A stretch of 64,000 nt of DNA, from the NCBI RefSeq assembly GCF_900109045.1, contig NZ_FNYL01000003.1, positions 186,001-250,000 of the forward strand, in the 5' to 3' direction. Position numbers and translations under genes: made by a program. The notes beneath the pieces were generated by a model that worked only from the letters and a program-made list of their open reading frames with translations, had not been told where the DNA came from and made no database searches. The DNA is from Dyadobacter sp. SG02 (GTDB taxonomy: Bacteria > Bacteroidota > Bacteroidia > Cytophagales > Spirosomataceae). Shown here piece by piece: positions 42,463 through 50,459 of this stretch (position 1 is its first letter; each line of letters opens with the position of its first letter).

Positions 42463-43203
42463 ATGCCAGACTCTTTAAACCGGATGGTTATCACCCCCGA
42501 GCTGAATTATGATCAACTGACGATCCCGGAAGCGACGCTCATCCAGCAGCAGTTGCGCGGGCACTTGAATCTGGAACCGTTTCAAAAGGACATCAATACG
42601 ATTGCCGGAGCTGATATTTCCCTCGAACTTTACAGTGAGACCGTGTACGCCGGACTGGTGGTACTGAGCTATCCCGAACTTCAACCCATTGCCTATTCAC
42701 TGGTGAAAAGCAGCACGATATTTCCTTACGTGCCCGGCTACCTCGCATTTCGCGAGATTCCGGCCATTCTGAAAGCATATGAACAGCTTCCCGTCAAGCC
42801 AGATGTGATCATGTTCGACGGTAACGGCATCCTGCACGCCCGCCGAATGGGTATCGCTTCGCATTTCGGGGTGCTTACGGGCGCGGTAACGATGGGGTGC
42901 GCCAAGAAAAAGCTGGCCGGGAAATATGACGATCCCGGTGCTTTAAAAGGGGAATACGCCCACGTGACCGATAAAGGTGAGGTGATCGGTTACGCGTTGA
43001 GGACCAAGGATAATGTTAAACCCGTGTTTATTTCACCCGGGCATCAGATGAGCCTGCAAGATAGCCTGACGTTCGCGCTCAAATGCACCGGCAAGCACCG
43101 CCTGCCCGAGCCTACACGTCACGCACACGAGTACGTGAACCGGTTTCGGATCGGGGCGCTTGCCGAAGGGTATTATGAGGTGGATAGTTGGAGGTTGTTT
43201 TGA
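42463..43203 (+). CDS. nfi: endonuclease V (deoxyinosine 3' endonuclease)
   Basis: 246 residues. Catalytic acids and the wedge are visible: Asp51 (IAGADISL), FPYVPGYLAFRE with Tyr89 (strand-separating) and Glu98, Asp119 (MFDGNGILHARRMG). Endonuclease V nicks DNA one base 3' of deoxyinosine made by adenine deamination, starting repair. The length is normal. It is divergent from the small membrane protein (60 bases between starts) and converges on a chitinase-like lipoprotein gene, with a palindromic repeat element in the gap. Confidence 0.95.
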   Translation: MPDSLNRMVITPELNYDQLTIPEATLIQQQLRGHLNLEPFQKDINTIAGADISLELYSETVYAGLVVLSYPELQPIAYSLVKSSTIFPYVPGYLAFREIPAILKAYEQLPVKPDVIMFDGNGILHARRMGIASHFGVLTGAVTMGCAKKKLAGKYDDPGALKGEYAHVTDKGEVIGYALRTKDNVKPVFISPGHQMSLQDSLTFALKCTGKHRLPEPTRHAHEYVNRFRIGALAEGYYEVDSWRLF

Positions 43204-43243
43204 TCCAGGGCGGAGGCTTGGCGGCCGTTACCAGTGAGGATAC

Positions 43244-43308
43244 GGGCGGTACCTGCCGTTGTTGCGTGCCGGTACCGCCCTTGGCGCTCCCAAGGTTGAA
43301 ACCTTGGG
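43244..43308. repeat. REP-like double palindrome between nfi and the chitinase gene
   Basis: Two inverted repeats in tandem: GGGCGGTACC/GGTACCGCCC (43244-43253 and 43271-43280) and CCCAAGGTT/AACCTTGGG (43289-43297 and 43300-43308). They fill the gap between two convergent genes, the usual place for REP-type elements, and could end both transcripts. Confidence 0.7.
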
Positions 43309-43329
43309 TTATGGGTTGTGGGTTAGTGA

Positions 43330-44496
43330 TCACTTGAGGGACTTGTCGATTTCGTTTAGGAGGTACTTTTTGGGGTCGGAATCGTATTCCCAGAACATGA
43401 CACCGCCTAGTTTGTTGGCTAGTACGTATTTGCATTTTTCCCGTACCGACTCTTCATCGTCATAGCTCAGGACGTCGCCGGTTTCTGCATTGAGCAGATA
43501 GGGAGCTTTTGCCACTGTATCGCGGTATTCTTTGTAGCCTTTTTTGTTTATCAGGCTATCCTTGATGTAGGAGTAGCCGTCGATATATTGCTGCTTGATT
43601 TGCTTCTGTCCCAATCCTTTTTCAAGCTTGGCCACTGTGAACATCCGGCCGTAGAACGGAATACCTACCACCAGTTTCTCCATCGGAACGCCTGCCGCAT
43701 GGAAGCCTTTTACTGCATTATCCACCGATTTGGCCGTTTTGTAAGTTTTGGAAGGGTATAAGCTCGCGTGGTGAACAGCCGTGTCGCCCTGGAAGAGGTC
43801 GTAGGTCATCAGGTTTACGTAATCCAGGTAGCGCTGCGCTTTGTCCATTTCAGTCGCTTTGAGGAATTCGACCCACCCGGCGACAGCGGTGGTCAACAGC
43901 TTTTTCTTGCCTGTTTCTTTTTCCAAAACGTCCAGCTCGTTGCGGATCGCGTGGAACATTTCAGTGTAGTTCTGCTTGTCTTCGGGACGAAAAACATTGC
44001 CTTCTTCGCCGGGGAGGCCAGGGTATTCCCAATCGATATCCACGCCGTCGAGATTGTATTTTTTGATGATCTCCACGCTGCTTTTGGCAAATGTCTTACG
44101 CGATGAGTCGGTCAAAACCGCGTCGGAGAAATGCTCGCTCCATGCCCAGCCGCCAATCGAGATCAGGATTTTCAGTTCCGGATTGTCGACTTTGAGGAGG
44201 TTAAGCTGACGAAAATTGGTCGTGTCGGTTTTTTCGTTGCTCAGGAAAGCTTTGCCGTCCTTAATGTCGATGAATGCATAATTGATATGCGTCAGCATTT
44301 TAGCTTCGATATTACCGGTATTCAGCAAACCGTGGAAGCCGCCCACGTAACCGATCACGACGGGCCGTTTTGTGGTGTCGGTGCTTTCTCCATCTTTCTT
44401 CTCGGAAGAGCAGCCGTTCAGCAACAGAAAAGGCGCGATGATTAGCACGAGCAACAATGCCGTGCCGATGTTTTTTTGAGTAGGGATTAGGCGCAT
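43330..44496 (-). CDS. GH18 chitinase-like lipoprotein
   Basis: 388 residues. Lipoprotein signal with lipobox LLLNGC (Cys29) followed by SSEKKDGES, whose acidic run after the Cys resembles the signal that sends lipoproteins to the cell surface in Bacteroidota. The GH18 barrel has SIGGWAWSEHF and the catalytic DGVDIDWEYP (Asp150, Asp153, Asp155, acid Glu157), plus YDLFQG and MFWEYDSDP. It should hydrolyse beta-1,4-N-acetylglucosamine bonds in chitin or related glycans outside the cell. It is monocistronic; no chitin utilisation genes are adjacent. Confidence 0.9.
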   Translation of the reverse strand: MRLIPTQKNIGTALLLVLIIAPFLLLNGCSSEKKDGESTDTTKRPVVIGYVGGFHGLLNTGNIEAKMLTHINYAFIDIKDGKAFLSNEKTDTTNFRQLNLLKVDNPELKILISIGGWAWSEHFSDAVLTDSSRKTFAKSSVEIIKKYNLDGVDIDWEYPGLPGEEGNVFRPEDKQNYTEMFHAIRNELDVLEKETGKKKLLTTAVAGWVEFLKATEMDKAQRYLDYVNLMTYDLFQGDTAVHHASLYPSKTYKTAKSVDNAVKGFHAAGVPMEKLVVGIPFYGRMFTVAKLEKGLGQKQIKQQYIDGYSYIKDSLINKKGYKEYRDTVAKAPYLLNAETGDVLSYDDEESVREKCKYVLANKLGGVMFWEYDSDPKKYLLNEIDKSLK

Positions 44497-44548
44497 GGTA
44501 TTGGTTTTGGTTTGAAGGGTTAAAATAAATACACCTTCAAATCATCTC

Positions 44549-45448
44549 CTAATCCTGCACGGGTATCGCGAGCTTTTGCAAGGCTTTGTGGAGATTAATA
44601 CCCTTGCCCAACACGCCTTTGAACAGGTCGCCCTTCTTTTCAAGCCTGTCGAATATGTTTTTGATCGTAAAGTCCTTTGGGCTCAGGCCGTGCTGCACTT
44701 CGCTCCATTCGAGCGGTGCCGAAACCGTCGCGCCGGGCTTCGGGCGGGCGCTGTACGCACATGCGAGGGTTTGCCCGATGCGATTTTGGAGGTAATCGAC
44801 GTAAATCTGGTTCTTTTTGCGCTTCGATAGCGAGCGTTCGAGCGTGGTGATTTTGGGGAGCCGCTCGGTAACCATGTGCGCGAGCATTTCGGCGAAGTCG
44901 CGGGCCTGATCGTAATCGTATTTTTTGCCGAATGGAATGTAAACGTGCATCCCGCTCGCTCCGGAGGTTTTGCAGAAGCCTTCGATAGCCATTTCGTCGA
45001 GGATTTGTTTGATGGTCAACGCCACATCGATGACGTCGTCGAACGTATTCTTGTCCGAAGGGTCGATGTCCATCACCACCCAATCGGGATGATCGAGCTT
45101 ATTGATGGTCGAATTCCACGGGTTCATTTCAATACATCCCAGATTGGCGATGTAAAGCAAGCTTTCGACGTCGTTCACCACGTGGTAATTTACCATCTTG
45201 CCCGTCGATTCAGCCAGTATTTCAAAAGTTTTGACCCATTCGGGCACCGAATCACCGGCATCCTTTTGGAAAAATCCCTCGTCTTGAATGCCGTTAGGTT
45301 GTCGCCGCAGGGAAAGCGGCCTGTTTTTCATGTAAGGCAAAATATAGGCCGCGATGTTGCGGTAATATTCGATCAGCTCGCCTTTGGTAATATGTTCGTC
45401 CGGCCAGTAAATTTTCTCCGGATGGGTGATCTCTGCTTTCTTTTTCAT
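44549..45448 (-). CDS. stand-alone LigD polymerase domain protein
   Basis: 299 residues covering only the polymerase/primase domain of LigD: the opening ITHPEKIYWPDEHITKGELIEYYRNIA, the triad MDIDPSD (Asp127, Asp129) and VDYLQN (third Asp), SGASGMHVYIPFG. Ligase and phosphoesterase domains are missing. LigD-Pol enzymes add ribonucleotides to broken ends during bacterial non-homologous end joining. Its start overlaps the Ku stop by four bases (ATGA), so the two are coupled. The sealing ligase must be encoded elsewhere, or the pair works without one. Length agrees with a complete Pol domain; it is not a fragment. Confidence 0.92.
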   Translation of the reverse strand: MKKKAEITHPEKIYWPDEHITKGELIEYYRNIAAYILPYMKNRPLSLRRQPNGIQDEGFFQKDAGDSVPEWVKTFEILAESTGKMVNYHVVNDVESLLYIANLGCIEMNPWNSTINKLDHPDWVVMDIDPSDKNTFDDVIDVALTIKQILDEMAIEGFCKTSGASGMHVYIPFGKKYDYDQARDFAEMLAHMVTERLPKITTLERSLSKRKKNQIYVDYLQNRIGQTLACAYSARPKPGATVSAPLEWSEVQHGLSPKDFTIKNIFDRLEKKGDLFKGVLGKGINLHKALQKLAIPVQD

Positions 45449-46218
45449 GATGCTTTTCTTTTAGGCGCGCTCAGACTTTCCTTCAATTGAGCCATCAGAT
45501 CGCGGCTTTTCGAATGCACGACCTTCATTTTAGTAGCGGCCGGTTTCTTGCCTTTGGCTTTGGCCATGATCAGTTTCAGCAACTTTTCATTATAGGTATC
45601 CTTGTAATTCGAAATGTCGAAATCGGTGGTAAGCTGCTCGATGAGCTGCACGGCCATATTGATTTCGGCGGGTTTGATCTTCACATCGGGGATATTCAAC
45701 TCGTCGGTGTCGCGGATTTCTTCGGCAAACCGGATCTTGTTGAGGATCAGAAGCTCATTTTGCGGTTTGATGAGTACCAGGCTCTCGCGGTTGCGCAATA
45801 CATAGGTACCCAGACCGCATTTACCGGTTTTCTTCAATGCATCCCGGAGCAATGCGTAAGGTTTCGCGCCCGATTTTTCGGGTTGGAGATAATAAGGTGT
45901 TTCGTAGTAAATACTGTCGATCTCCTTTTCGTCCACAAACTCCGCTATTTCGATGATTTTCGATTTTTCGGGACTGGCCTTTTCAAAATCGGTTTCATCG
46001 AGCACTACATAATTGTCTTCTACCTTGTAACCACGAACGATGTTCTCCCACTTCACCTCGCGGCCTGTATTGGCGTTGACGCGTTGGAAATGGATGTTCG
46101 CGTGGTCTTTTTTATCCAGCATATCCAGGTCGAGCTCGCTCGCCTGGACGGCGCTGAAAAGTTTGACGGGGATATTCACAAGGCCGAATCCTATCGCCCC
46201 GGTCCATATTGCTCTCAT
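45445..46218 (-). CDS. ku: Ku DNA-end-binding protein
   Basis: 257 residues. MRAIWTGAIGFGLVNIPVKLFSAV is the standard Ku opening, and the beta-barrel core follows (RVNANTGREVKWENIVRGYKVEDNYVVLDETDFE, VDEKEIDSIYYETPYYLQPEKSGAKPYALLRDALKKTGKCGLGT). The C-terminal tail is Lys/Ala-rich (KAKGKKPAATKMKVVHSK). Ku dimers ring DNA ends and recruit LigD. It is translationally coupled to the LigD-Pol gene. No phosphoesterase or ligase gene is next to it, unlike many bacterial NHEJ loci. Confidence 0.95.
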   Translation of the reverse strand: MRAIWTGAIGFGLVNIPVKLFSAVQASELDLDMLDKKDHANIHFQRVNANTGREVKWENIVRGYKVEDNYVVLDETDFEKASPEKSKIIEIAEFVDEKEIDSIYYETPYYLQPEKSGAKPYALLRDALKKTGKCGLGTYVLRNRESLVLIKPQNELLILNKIRFAEEIRDTDELNIPDVKIKPAEINMAVQLIEQLTTDFDISNYKDTYNEKLLKLIMAKAKGKKPAATKMKVVHSKSRDLMAQLKESLSAPKRKAS

Positions 46219-46638
46219 ATTCTTATCAGTTGAAAATCAGGTAAGAGCAAAATCCGTGCCTTGCGGCGTACGGGGAGTTTCTCCGAAGCCGGATACTTTC
46301 AATAGTATAATATCTATAAACACGGAGCTCCGAAATTCGACACGAAATGCCGACAAATGTCGATGGCAGGCACGATCAAACTGATAATTCTTCCTCAAAA
46401 ACGGACAGTGCGGGCGCTTTGGATGGGACTATTTCAATAGTACGTATAAATTTTTTGAATAATTTTACAAAATGCTTGTAATCAATTGTTTGTATTTATA
46501 TATTCCTTAAAAGTTACCACGTAAGCCTCCCTGAAATATCCTTATACGTTAGTTGTGCCCGGGAATCTGGCATGTTTCTTTAATATGCTTCCCGAAAACA
46601 ATTTCACAACGAGACTAACTCTTAAATCGGATATAACT
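46219..46638. other. intergenic region between ku and the tiny genes
   Basis: A 420-base region. The part near ku (46219-46440) has ordinary composition and small symmetrical elements such as CGACAAATGTCG (46362 area); the part from about 46440 to 46510 is strongly A+T-rich. GTG at 46555 or ATG at 46585 could extend the next small gene, but its conserved-looking part begins at 46639. No RNA gene or convincing -33/-7 pair is recognised (the best is TAGTTGTG near 46550, 7 of 8). Confidence 0.4.
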
Positions 46639-46851
46639 ATGGTAGCGACATTAGGTAACAACCCCGCGAAAAGCTTGAAACCCGGCGCAGTGCTTACCGT
46701 TACAGGTGCAGGATCTGAAACGGAAGCGCAGAGAGAAGTGGCTGATTTTCTACAATTGAGTAACCGGACCGACCTTGGTTATTTCCTTATTTCAAAGGAT
46801 TACTTCCTGCTCTACCTGAAATCGGGGAATTCGATCAGTGGAATTGCATAA
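46639..46851 (+). CDS. tiny protein, unknown
   Basis: 70 residues from the ATG at 46639 (MVATLGNNPAKSLKPGAVLTV); longer forms from GTG 46555 or ATG 46585 are possible. The sequence is small and balanced (TGAGSETEAQREVADFLQLSNRTDLGYFLISKDYFLLYLKSGNSI), with aromatic-rich strands at the end. It is followed 27 bases later by a second tiny gene, and both are closed by a strong intrinsic terminator, which suggests a real transcript. No homologue is recognised. Confidence 0.5.
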   Translation: MVATLGNNPAKSLKPGAVLTVTGAGSETEAQREVADFLQLSNRTDLGYFLISKDYFLLYLKSGNSISGIA

Positions 46852-46878
46852 AGCATCAACTTTTCATTTAAGAAAGAC

Positions 46879-47073
46879 ATGGTACAGAAGGGTACATTTA
46901 AATTGCTTGGGCAAAAGCTCATTAACATTATCATCCATAGAGAAGACGTTCTTAAAATCACCCCGATAAAAAGAGGAAGGGGTTGCATTATTTATCTCAA
47001 AAACAAGGTTCCTTACGCCGTTAGTGAAAGCGAAAGGGAGGTACAAAAGAAACTCAACTGGGTTGCAGCATGA
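46879..47073 (+). CDS. tiny basic protein, unknown
   Basis: 64 residues, basic: MVQKGTFKLLGQKLINIIIHREDVLKITPIKRG, then GCIIYLKNKVPYAVSESEREVQKK. The pattern of short beta strands with Lys/Arg recalls small nucleic-acid-binding folds such as LytTR-like strands, but no motif is complete. It follows another tiny gene and precedes an intrinsic terminator by 32 bases. Reading frame and start are clean. Function unknown. Confidence 0.5.
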   Translation: MVQKGTFKLLGQKLINIIIHREDVLKITPIKRGRGCIIYLKNKVPYAVSESEREVQKKLNWVAA

Positions 47074-47105
47074 TCTTCGGTCTGTTGCCATGAAAATAAA
47101 AGTAG

Positions 47106-47134
47106 GGCTCCGGTGCGTAACCGGGGCCTTTTTT
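47106..47134 (+). terminator. intrinsic terminator of the tiny-gene transcript
   Basis: GGCTCCGGT (47106-47114) pairs with ACCGGGGCC (47120-47128), five-base loop, followed by T6. Placed 32 bases after the second tiny gene and 62 bases before the exporter ATG. Confidence 0.9.
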
Positions 47135-47196
47135 GTGAACCCGGCCGCCGGGAATGGTGTTACCAATGCTCTGAAAGCTCCACACCACAAAAATCC

Positions 47197-48426
47197 ATGT
47201 CCAAAAAGACTTACTTTTTCCTGATCCTCATTCTGGGGAGCCTGACTGCGCTTGGCCCTTTTTCGATCGATATGTACCTGCCGGGGTTTCCGGCCATTGC
47301 GCGTGATTTGAATACCACCGCCGCCAAAGTTTCGCAAACATTGTCCGGATACTTCGTCGGAATATCGCTGGGACAGTTGCTTTATGGGCCGTTGCTCGAC
47401 CGGTTCGGGCGGAAAAAGCCATTATTTATCGGTCTGGCAGTTTACATTCTGGCATCCGCGGGATGCGCCATGGCTGTGAGCGTAGAGCAACTGATCGTTT
47501 TGCGCATTATTCAGGCTGTCGGCAGCTGTGCGGCTACGGTGGCTTCCGTCGCGATGGTACGTGATCTTTTCCCCGTGAGTGAGAATGCCAAAGTGTTTTC
47601 GCTGTTACTGCTGGTCGTAGGTTTCTCGCCAATGATCGCGCCGACCGTCGGCGGTTATGTTACCGACGCATTCGGCTGGCACGCCGTGTTTATGATACTG
47701 ACCGTGATGGGCGTAGCCATTTTCGCGGCAACGGCATTGTGGCTGCCCGATAGCTACAAGCCTGATAAAACGCTTTCGCTGAAACCGAGGCCGATTATTA
47801 TGAACTTCCTGGAAGTGCTTCGCGAACCTCAGTTTTACACCTATTCCATTACCGGGGCCGTCGCATTCGCCGGGTTATTTGCCTATGTTTCAGGTTCTCC
47901 CATTGTTTTTATGGAAGTATTTAAAATTGATGGCAAAGTGTATGGCTGGATTTTTGCATTCCTGTCCGTCGGCTTTATCGGCTCCGGGCAAGTGAATACT
48001 TTAATGCTGAGGAGATTTACCAGCGAACAAATTGTGAATGTGGCGCTGATTTGCCAGGCGGTTATCGGGCTTACCTTCCTGGCCGCGGCGCTGAATGACG
48101 CATTGACGCTGACTTCCACCCTCGTATTCCTGTTCCTTTTCCTCTGTTGCGTAGGTTACACGTACCCGAACGCGGCTGCGCTCTCGCTCGCGCCGTTCAC
48201 CCGTAACGCAGGTAGCGCGTCGGCGCTCATGGGCGCATTCCAAATGGGTGCGGGCACATTGATCTCCATTGCGATTAGCCTGTTCGAAGAACCGTCGATC
48301 ATACCGATGGTAGCGGCCATGGCCAGTTCGGCCACGCTGGCGCTGATTGTGCTGGTGGTGGGCAGGCGGTTTATCACTACCAAAGTGGAAGTGCAGCAAG
48401 GTGCGGATGCCGGCGTGATGCATTAA
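47197..48426 (+). CDS. Bcr/CflA family MFS drug exporter
   Basis: 409 residues from ATG 47197; an upstream in-frame ATG (47113) overlaps the terminator hairpin of the preceding genes and is rejected. Twelve spans; MSKKTYFFLILILGSLTALGPFSIDMYLPGFPAI is the standard Bcr/CflA beginning, with LLYGPLLDRFGRKKPLFIGL (MFS loop 2-3 motif) and MVRDLFP. These proton-driven exporters expel bicyclomycin, chloramphenicol or other small molecules across the inner membrane. The length fits. It is read with the helicase gene 26 bases downstream, probably by chance of spacing rather than function. Confidence 0.93.
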   Translation: MSKKTYFFLILILGSLTALGPFSIDMYLPGFPAIARDLNTTAAKVSQTLSGYFVGISLGQLLYGPLLDRFGRKKPLFIGLAVYILASAGCAMAVSVEQLIVLRIIQAVGSCAATVASVAMVRDLFPVSENAKVFSLLLLVVGFSPMIAPTVGGYVTDAFGWHAVFMILTVMGVAIFAATALWLPDSYKPDKTLSLKPRPIIMNFLEVLREPQFYTYSITGAVAFAGLFAYVSGSPIVFMEVFKIDGKVYGWIFAFLSVGFIGSGQVNTLMLRRFTSEQIVNVALICQAVIGLTFLAAALNDALTLTSTLVFLFLFLCCVGYTYPNAAALSLAPFTRNAGSASALMGAFQMGAGTLISIAISLFEEPSIIPMVAAMASSATLALIVLVVGRRFITTKVEVQQGADAGVMH

Positions 48427-48452
48427 GCGGCCGGTTTTATTTTAATTTGTGA

Positions 48453-50363
48453 ATGGATTACTTCAAGCGACTACTCGAATTACTGAAAATAGAAAGGGAG
48501 GAAGACAAGCAATCGTACCAGCGATTGATCGAACGGTCTTCCGTTTCCGAACGCCGTGCCAGCGGCCTGGCGTGGTACCCGATCGCGATCCGGGGCCAGG
48601 AAATGAGCCGGGGCGATTACCTCGCCGTGGAAGTGGAACGTACCACGCACCAGGATCTACCGCATCAGCTGCGATTCGGAATGCCCGCTGTTTTGTTCAG
48701 TAATCATGAACCTAAAAAAGACCGCGTCGAGGGCGTGATCTCGCACCAGGGCGGTAACCGGCTGAAAATTACCTTACGTACCGACGAGCTCCCCGAATGG
48801 TCGCGCGACGGCAAGCTGGGTATCGACCTGCTTTTCGACGATAATAGTTACGACGAAATGCAGTCCGCACTGAAAGCCGCGGATTCGCTCGGATCGTCGG
48901 AAAAAGAAGGGCATTTGATCAAAGTACTGACCGGCGAGAAAGCTCCTTCATTTGACAAAGACATTTACCCCATTACCATTCCCAAACTGAACCCGTCACA
49001 ACAGCGCGCGGTGCAGAATATCCTTTCCGCACAGGAGCTCGCAATCGTGCACGGGCCTCCGGGGACAGGAAAGACGACCACTTTGGTACAAGCTATCAAA
49101 GCATTGGTTAAAAAAGATAACAAGCCGATTCTTGTAGTTGCACCCAGCAATACCGCCGTGGATTTGCTGAGTGAAAAATTAAGCGGAGAAGGTTTGAACG
49201 TGCTCCGCGTAGGTAACCCGGTCCGTGTTTCGGAGCGGCTGTCGGCATTGACATTGGATAGCAAAATGGCCGCGCACGCGAGTGTGAAGGACATTAAGGC
49301 ATTGAAAAAGCAGGCCAACGAATACAAAAACATGGCGCACAAATACAAGCGCCATTTCGGGAAAGCCGAGCGCGACCAACGGAAAGCATTGTTCGACGAG
49401 GCACACCGCATTATGAAGGACGTGGCGAACATGGAACAGTACATTATCGATGACCTGTTGACTAAAACACAGGTAGTAACTGCCACGCTTGTCGGTTCCA
49501 ATCATTTCACGGTTCGGAATATGAAGTATGCAACGGTCGTGATCGATGAGGCCGGACAGGCATTGGAGCCCGCCTGCTGGATACCGATCCTGAAAGCGGA
49601 GAAGGTGGTATTTGCGGGTGATCATTTGCAATTACCGCCGACCATTAAGTCCGAAGACGCGGCCAAAGGCGGGTTAAGTACGACGTTACTCGAAAAATGC
49701 GTGGCGTTGCACCCCGAGTCGGTGGTGCTGCTGGAAGAGCAGTACCGTATGAACGAAGCGATTATGGGCTATTCGTCCAAAGTTTTTTATCATGATAAAC
49801 TGAAAGCCCACGAGTCGGTGGCGGGCCATGTGCTGTTCGCAGGTGAGGCGCCGTTGGCATTTATTGATACCGCGGGGTGTGGTTTTGATGAAAAACTGGA
49901 AGGTACCAGCTCGACCAACCCGGAAGAGGCGGTATTTCTTTTCAAGCATTTGTCACAACTGGCCACGGAATTTGCAGCAGTCAATCCGAAACAAGAAGAT
50001 TTTCCGAGCGTCGCTATTATTTCCCCGTATAAAGAACAAATCAATATTCTCAAAGATCAGCTTTCGCATTCGGTCGATCTGAAACCCTATCTCGACAAAA
50101 TAGCCGTCAATACCATCGACAGTTTCCAGGGGCAGGAGCGGGACGTGGTGTACATCAGCATGACCCGCAGTAATGCCGAAGGGCAGATCGGCTTCCTCGC
50201 TGACATTCGCCGCATGAACGTGGCCATGACCCGGGCAAGGAAGAAATTGGTCGTGATCGGCGACAGTGCAACGCTTTCGGTTTTGCCATTTTATGAAAAT
50301 TTCATCGCCTATGCGGAGGGCCTGAATGCCTACCAAAGCGCCTGGGAGTTTTCGGATTTGTAA
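48453..50363 (+). CDS. UPF1/IGHMBP2-like superfamily 1B helicase
   Basis: 636 residues. N-terminal beta domain (about 30-165, oligonucleotide-binding-like), then SF1 RecA domains: Walker A VHGPPGTGKTTT (199-210), VVAPSNTAVDLLSEKL (Ia), VVIDEAGQALEPACW (II), FAGDHLQLPPT (III), LEEQYRMNE (IV), VNTIDSFQGQERDVVYISMTRSN (V) and NVAMTRARKKLVVIGD (VI). A basic helical insertion (about 270-320) matches the stalk of the UPF1/SMUBP2 family. It should move 5'-3' on single-stranded DNA or RNA using ATP. Bacterial members of this class are common in Bacteroidota, with roles poorly known. It follows the exporter by 26 bases. Confidence 0.92.
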   Translation: MDYFKRLLELLKIEREEDKQSYQRLIERSSVSERRASGLAWYPIAIRGQEMSRGDYLAVEVERTTHQDLPHQLRFGMPAVLFSNHEPKKDRVEGVISHQGGNRLKITLRTDELPEWSRDGKLGIDLLFDDNSYDEMQSALKAADSLGSSEKEGHLIKVLTGEKAPSFDKDIYPITIPKLNPSQQRAVQNILSAQELAIVHGPPGTGKTTTLVQAIKALVKKDNKPILVVAPSNTAVDLLSEKLSGEGLNVLRVGNPVRVSERLSALTLDSKMAAHASVKDIKALKKQANEYKNMAHKYKRHFGKAERDQRKALFDEAHRIMKDVANMEQYIIDDLLTKTQVVTATLVGSNHFTVRNMKYATVVIDEAGQALEPACWIPILKAEKVVFAGDHLQLPPTIKSEDAAKGGLSTTLLEKCVALHPESVVLLEEQYRMNEAIMGYSSKVFYHDKLKAHESVAGHVLFAGEAPLAFIDTAGCGFDEKLEGTSSTNPEEAVFLFKHLSQLATEFAAVNPKQEDFPSVAIISPYKEQINILKDQLSHSVDLKPYLDKIAVNTIDSFQGQERDVVYISMTRSNAEGQIGFLADIRRMNVAMTRARKKLVVIGDSATLSVLPFYENFIAYAEGLNAYQSAWEFSDL

Positions 50364-50459
50364 CTATGTGACAAGCGGATTTTCTTTTCAAAGCAACCGG
50401 AGTATCTTTAAAAGCATCTAGCCGAAACAAAGACATTCATCCGACTTGCTGAAAACCGT

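Noticed and set aside
47113..47196. Earlier ATG for the Bcr/CflA exporter
   Set aside because: It lies inside the terminator hairpin of the preceding transcript; the family beginning matches the ATG at 47197.
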